Below are positions 51,690 to 51,869 of a stretch of DNA of 51,869 nt, piece after piece. The position numbers and the translations under genes were made by a program. The stretch is from CAYXDO01 sp964463485 (GTDB taxonomy: Bacteria > Myxococcota > Kuafuiibacteriia > Kuafuiibacteriales > Kuafuiibacteriaceae). Position 1 is the stretch's first letter, and every line of letters begins with the position of its first letter. Below the pieces are notes generated by a model. It was given only the letters and a program-made list of their open reading frames with translations, was not told the DNA's origin and made no database searches. Location of the stretch: positions 1 through 51,869 of the forward strand of contig CAYXDO010000073.1 in the NCBI GenBank assembly GCA_964463485.1, read 5' to 3'.

Positions 51690-51869
51690 ATGAACCACAC
51701 CTCACCTCTCCTCTCTCGCCGCCCGACACCACCTGCTCGACTTCCCGCGAACCGCGGCGAGCGCAGCGAGCCTGCGTCGATGAACCGCGGCGAGCGCAGC
51801 GAGCCTGCGTCGATGAACCGCGGCGAGCGCAGCGAGCCTGCGTCGATGAACCGCGGCGAGCGCAGCGAG
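51690..51869 (+). CDS. Partial open frame of 11-residue repeats, runs off the window
   Basis: Starts at ATG 51690 and stays open to the last base (60 codons). After about 19 residues rich in Ser, Pro and Arg it consists of NRGERSEPASM units coded by a 33-bp tandem repeat, so the repeat is in frame. It could be a real repeat protein or a non-coding repeat that happens to be open. No ribosome-binding site is convincing. Confidence 0.3.
   Translation, partial: MNHTSPLLSRRPTPPARLPANRGERSEPASMNRGERSEPASMNRGERSEPASMNRGERSE
51749..51869. repeat. 33-bp tandem repeat at the window end
   Basis: Three complete units and a partial fourth, identical to each other, starting gaaccgcggcgagcgcagcg. The number of copies beyond the window is unknown. 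Confidence 0.92.

Noticed and set aside
51749..51869. CRISPR-like array
   Set aside because: The 33-bp units are directly abutting with no unique spacers.

Overview
The window is high-GC DNA packed with genes and has no rRNA, tRNA or CRISPR array that I could find. It looks like a chromosome segment of a myxobacterium-like bacterium (Myxococcota, Polyangiales/Sandaracinus-like). The reasons are several lipoproteins with Asp/Pro/Ser-rich linkers, a MopE-like metal-binding motif next to a PKD domain and beta-helix, a giant DUF4388-plus-TPR-type protein, a TatT-family lipoprotein and many intergenic palindromic repeats. The taxon is inferred from protein style only.

Layout. 1-2570: a 13-bp tandem repeat and a broken hrpB fragment, then a two-gene unit (AlbA_2/Schlafen-type regulator with a GHKL-like module, plus a ParA-like ATPase whose signature lysine is changed). 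2703-8020 (minus): hrpB helicase with an apparent one-base frameshift, then gyrB. 8287-12784: polytopic membrane protein, alpha/beta hydrolase, TatT-like lipoprotein, queG. 12964-19708: a giant lipoprotein, a secreted/CreD-like membrane pair, a histidine phosphatase and a small lipoprotein. 19785-23404 (plus): prmA-rsmE followed by the start of the ATP synthase F0 cluster (atpZ-like, atpI-like, atpB, atpE), without the remaining subunits. 23432-25851: a three-domain protein (PqqD-like, HFCD flavoprotein, methyltransferase), a short lipoprotein and a Nudix hydrolase. 26055-32497: a free-standing PKS-like DH-KR protein that seems to have lost its catalytic residues, a second giant lipoprotein paralogous to the first, and two small lipoproteins. 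32829-40807: the DUF4388/TPR protein with a minisatellite, the MopE/PKD/beta-helix lipoprotein, a membrane-anchored propeller-like protein and secG.

41268-47348 (minus) is a compact seven-gene sulfur/respiratory operon: ArsR-type repressor with cysteines placed like persulfide sensors, Tat-exported molybdopterin oxidoreductase, 4Fe-4S subunit, NrfD/PsrC membrane subunit, two YeeE/YedE half-transporters, and a periplasmic rhodanese-like protein carrying a CXXCH haem motif where an ordinary rhodanese has none. Two perfect palindromes just upstream of the repressor are candidate operators. A reasonable model is a polysulfide/thiosulfate (or related sulfur oxyanion) respiratory complex coupled to sulfur import and sulfur sensing. 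47540-51272 (minus) holds two MuiA/DUF4139 proteins, and the window ends in hairpin repeats and an 11-codon tandem repeat that runs off the edge.

The best leads for something undescribed are the CXXCH-rhodanese and its operon, the PqqD-HFCD-methyltransferase fusion, and the pseudo-DH/KR protein with its giant lipoprotein neighbour. Four copies of a MITE-like palindromic element and four copies of a short hairpin repeat link otherwise unrelated intergenic regions. All family assignments come from reading motifs by eye; no database search was run.
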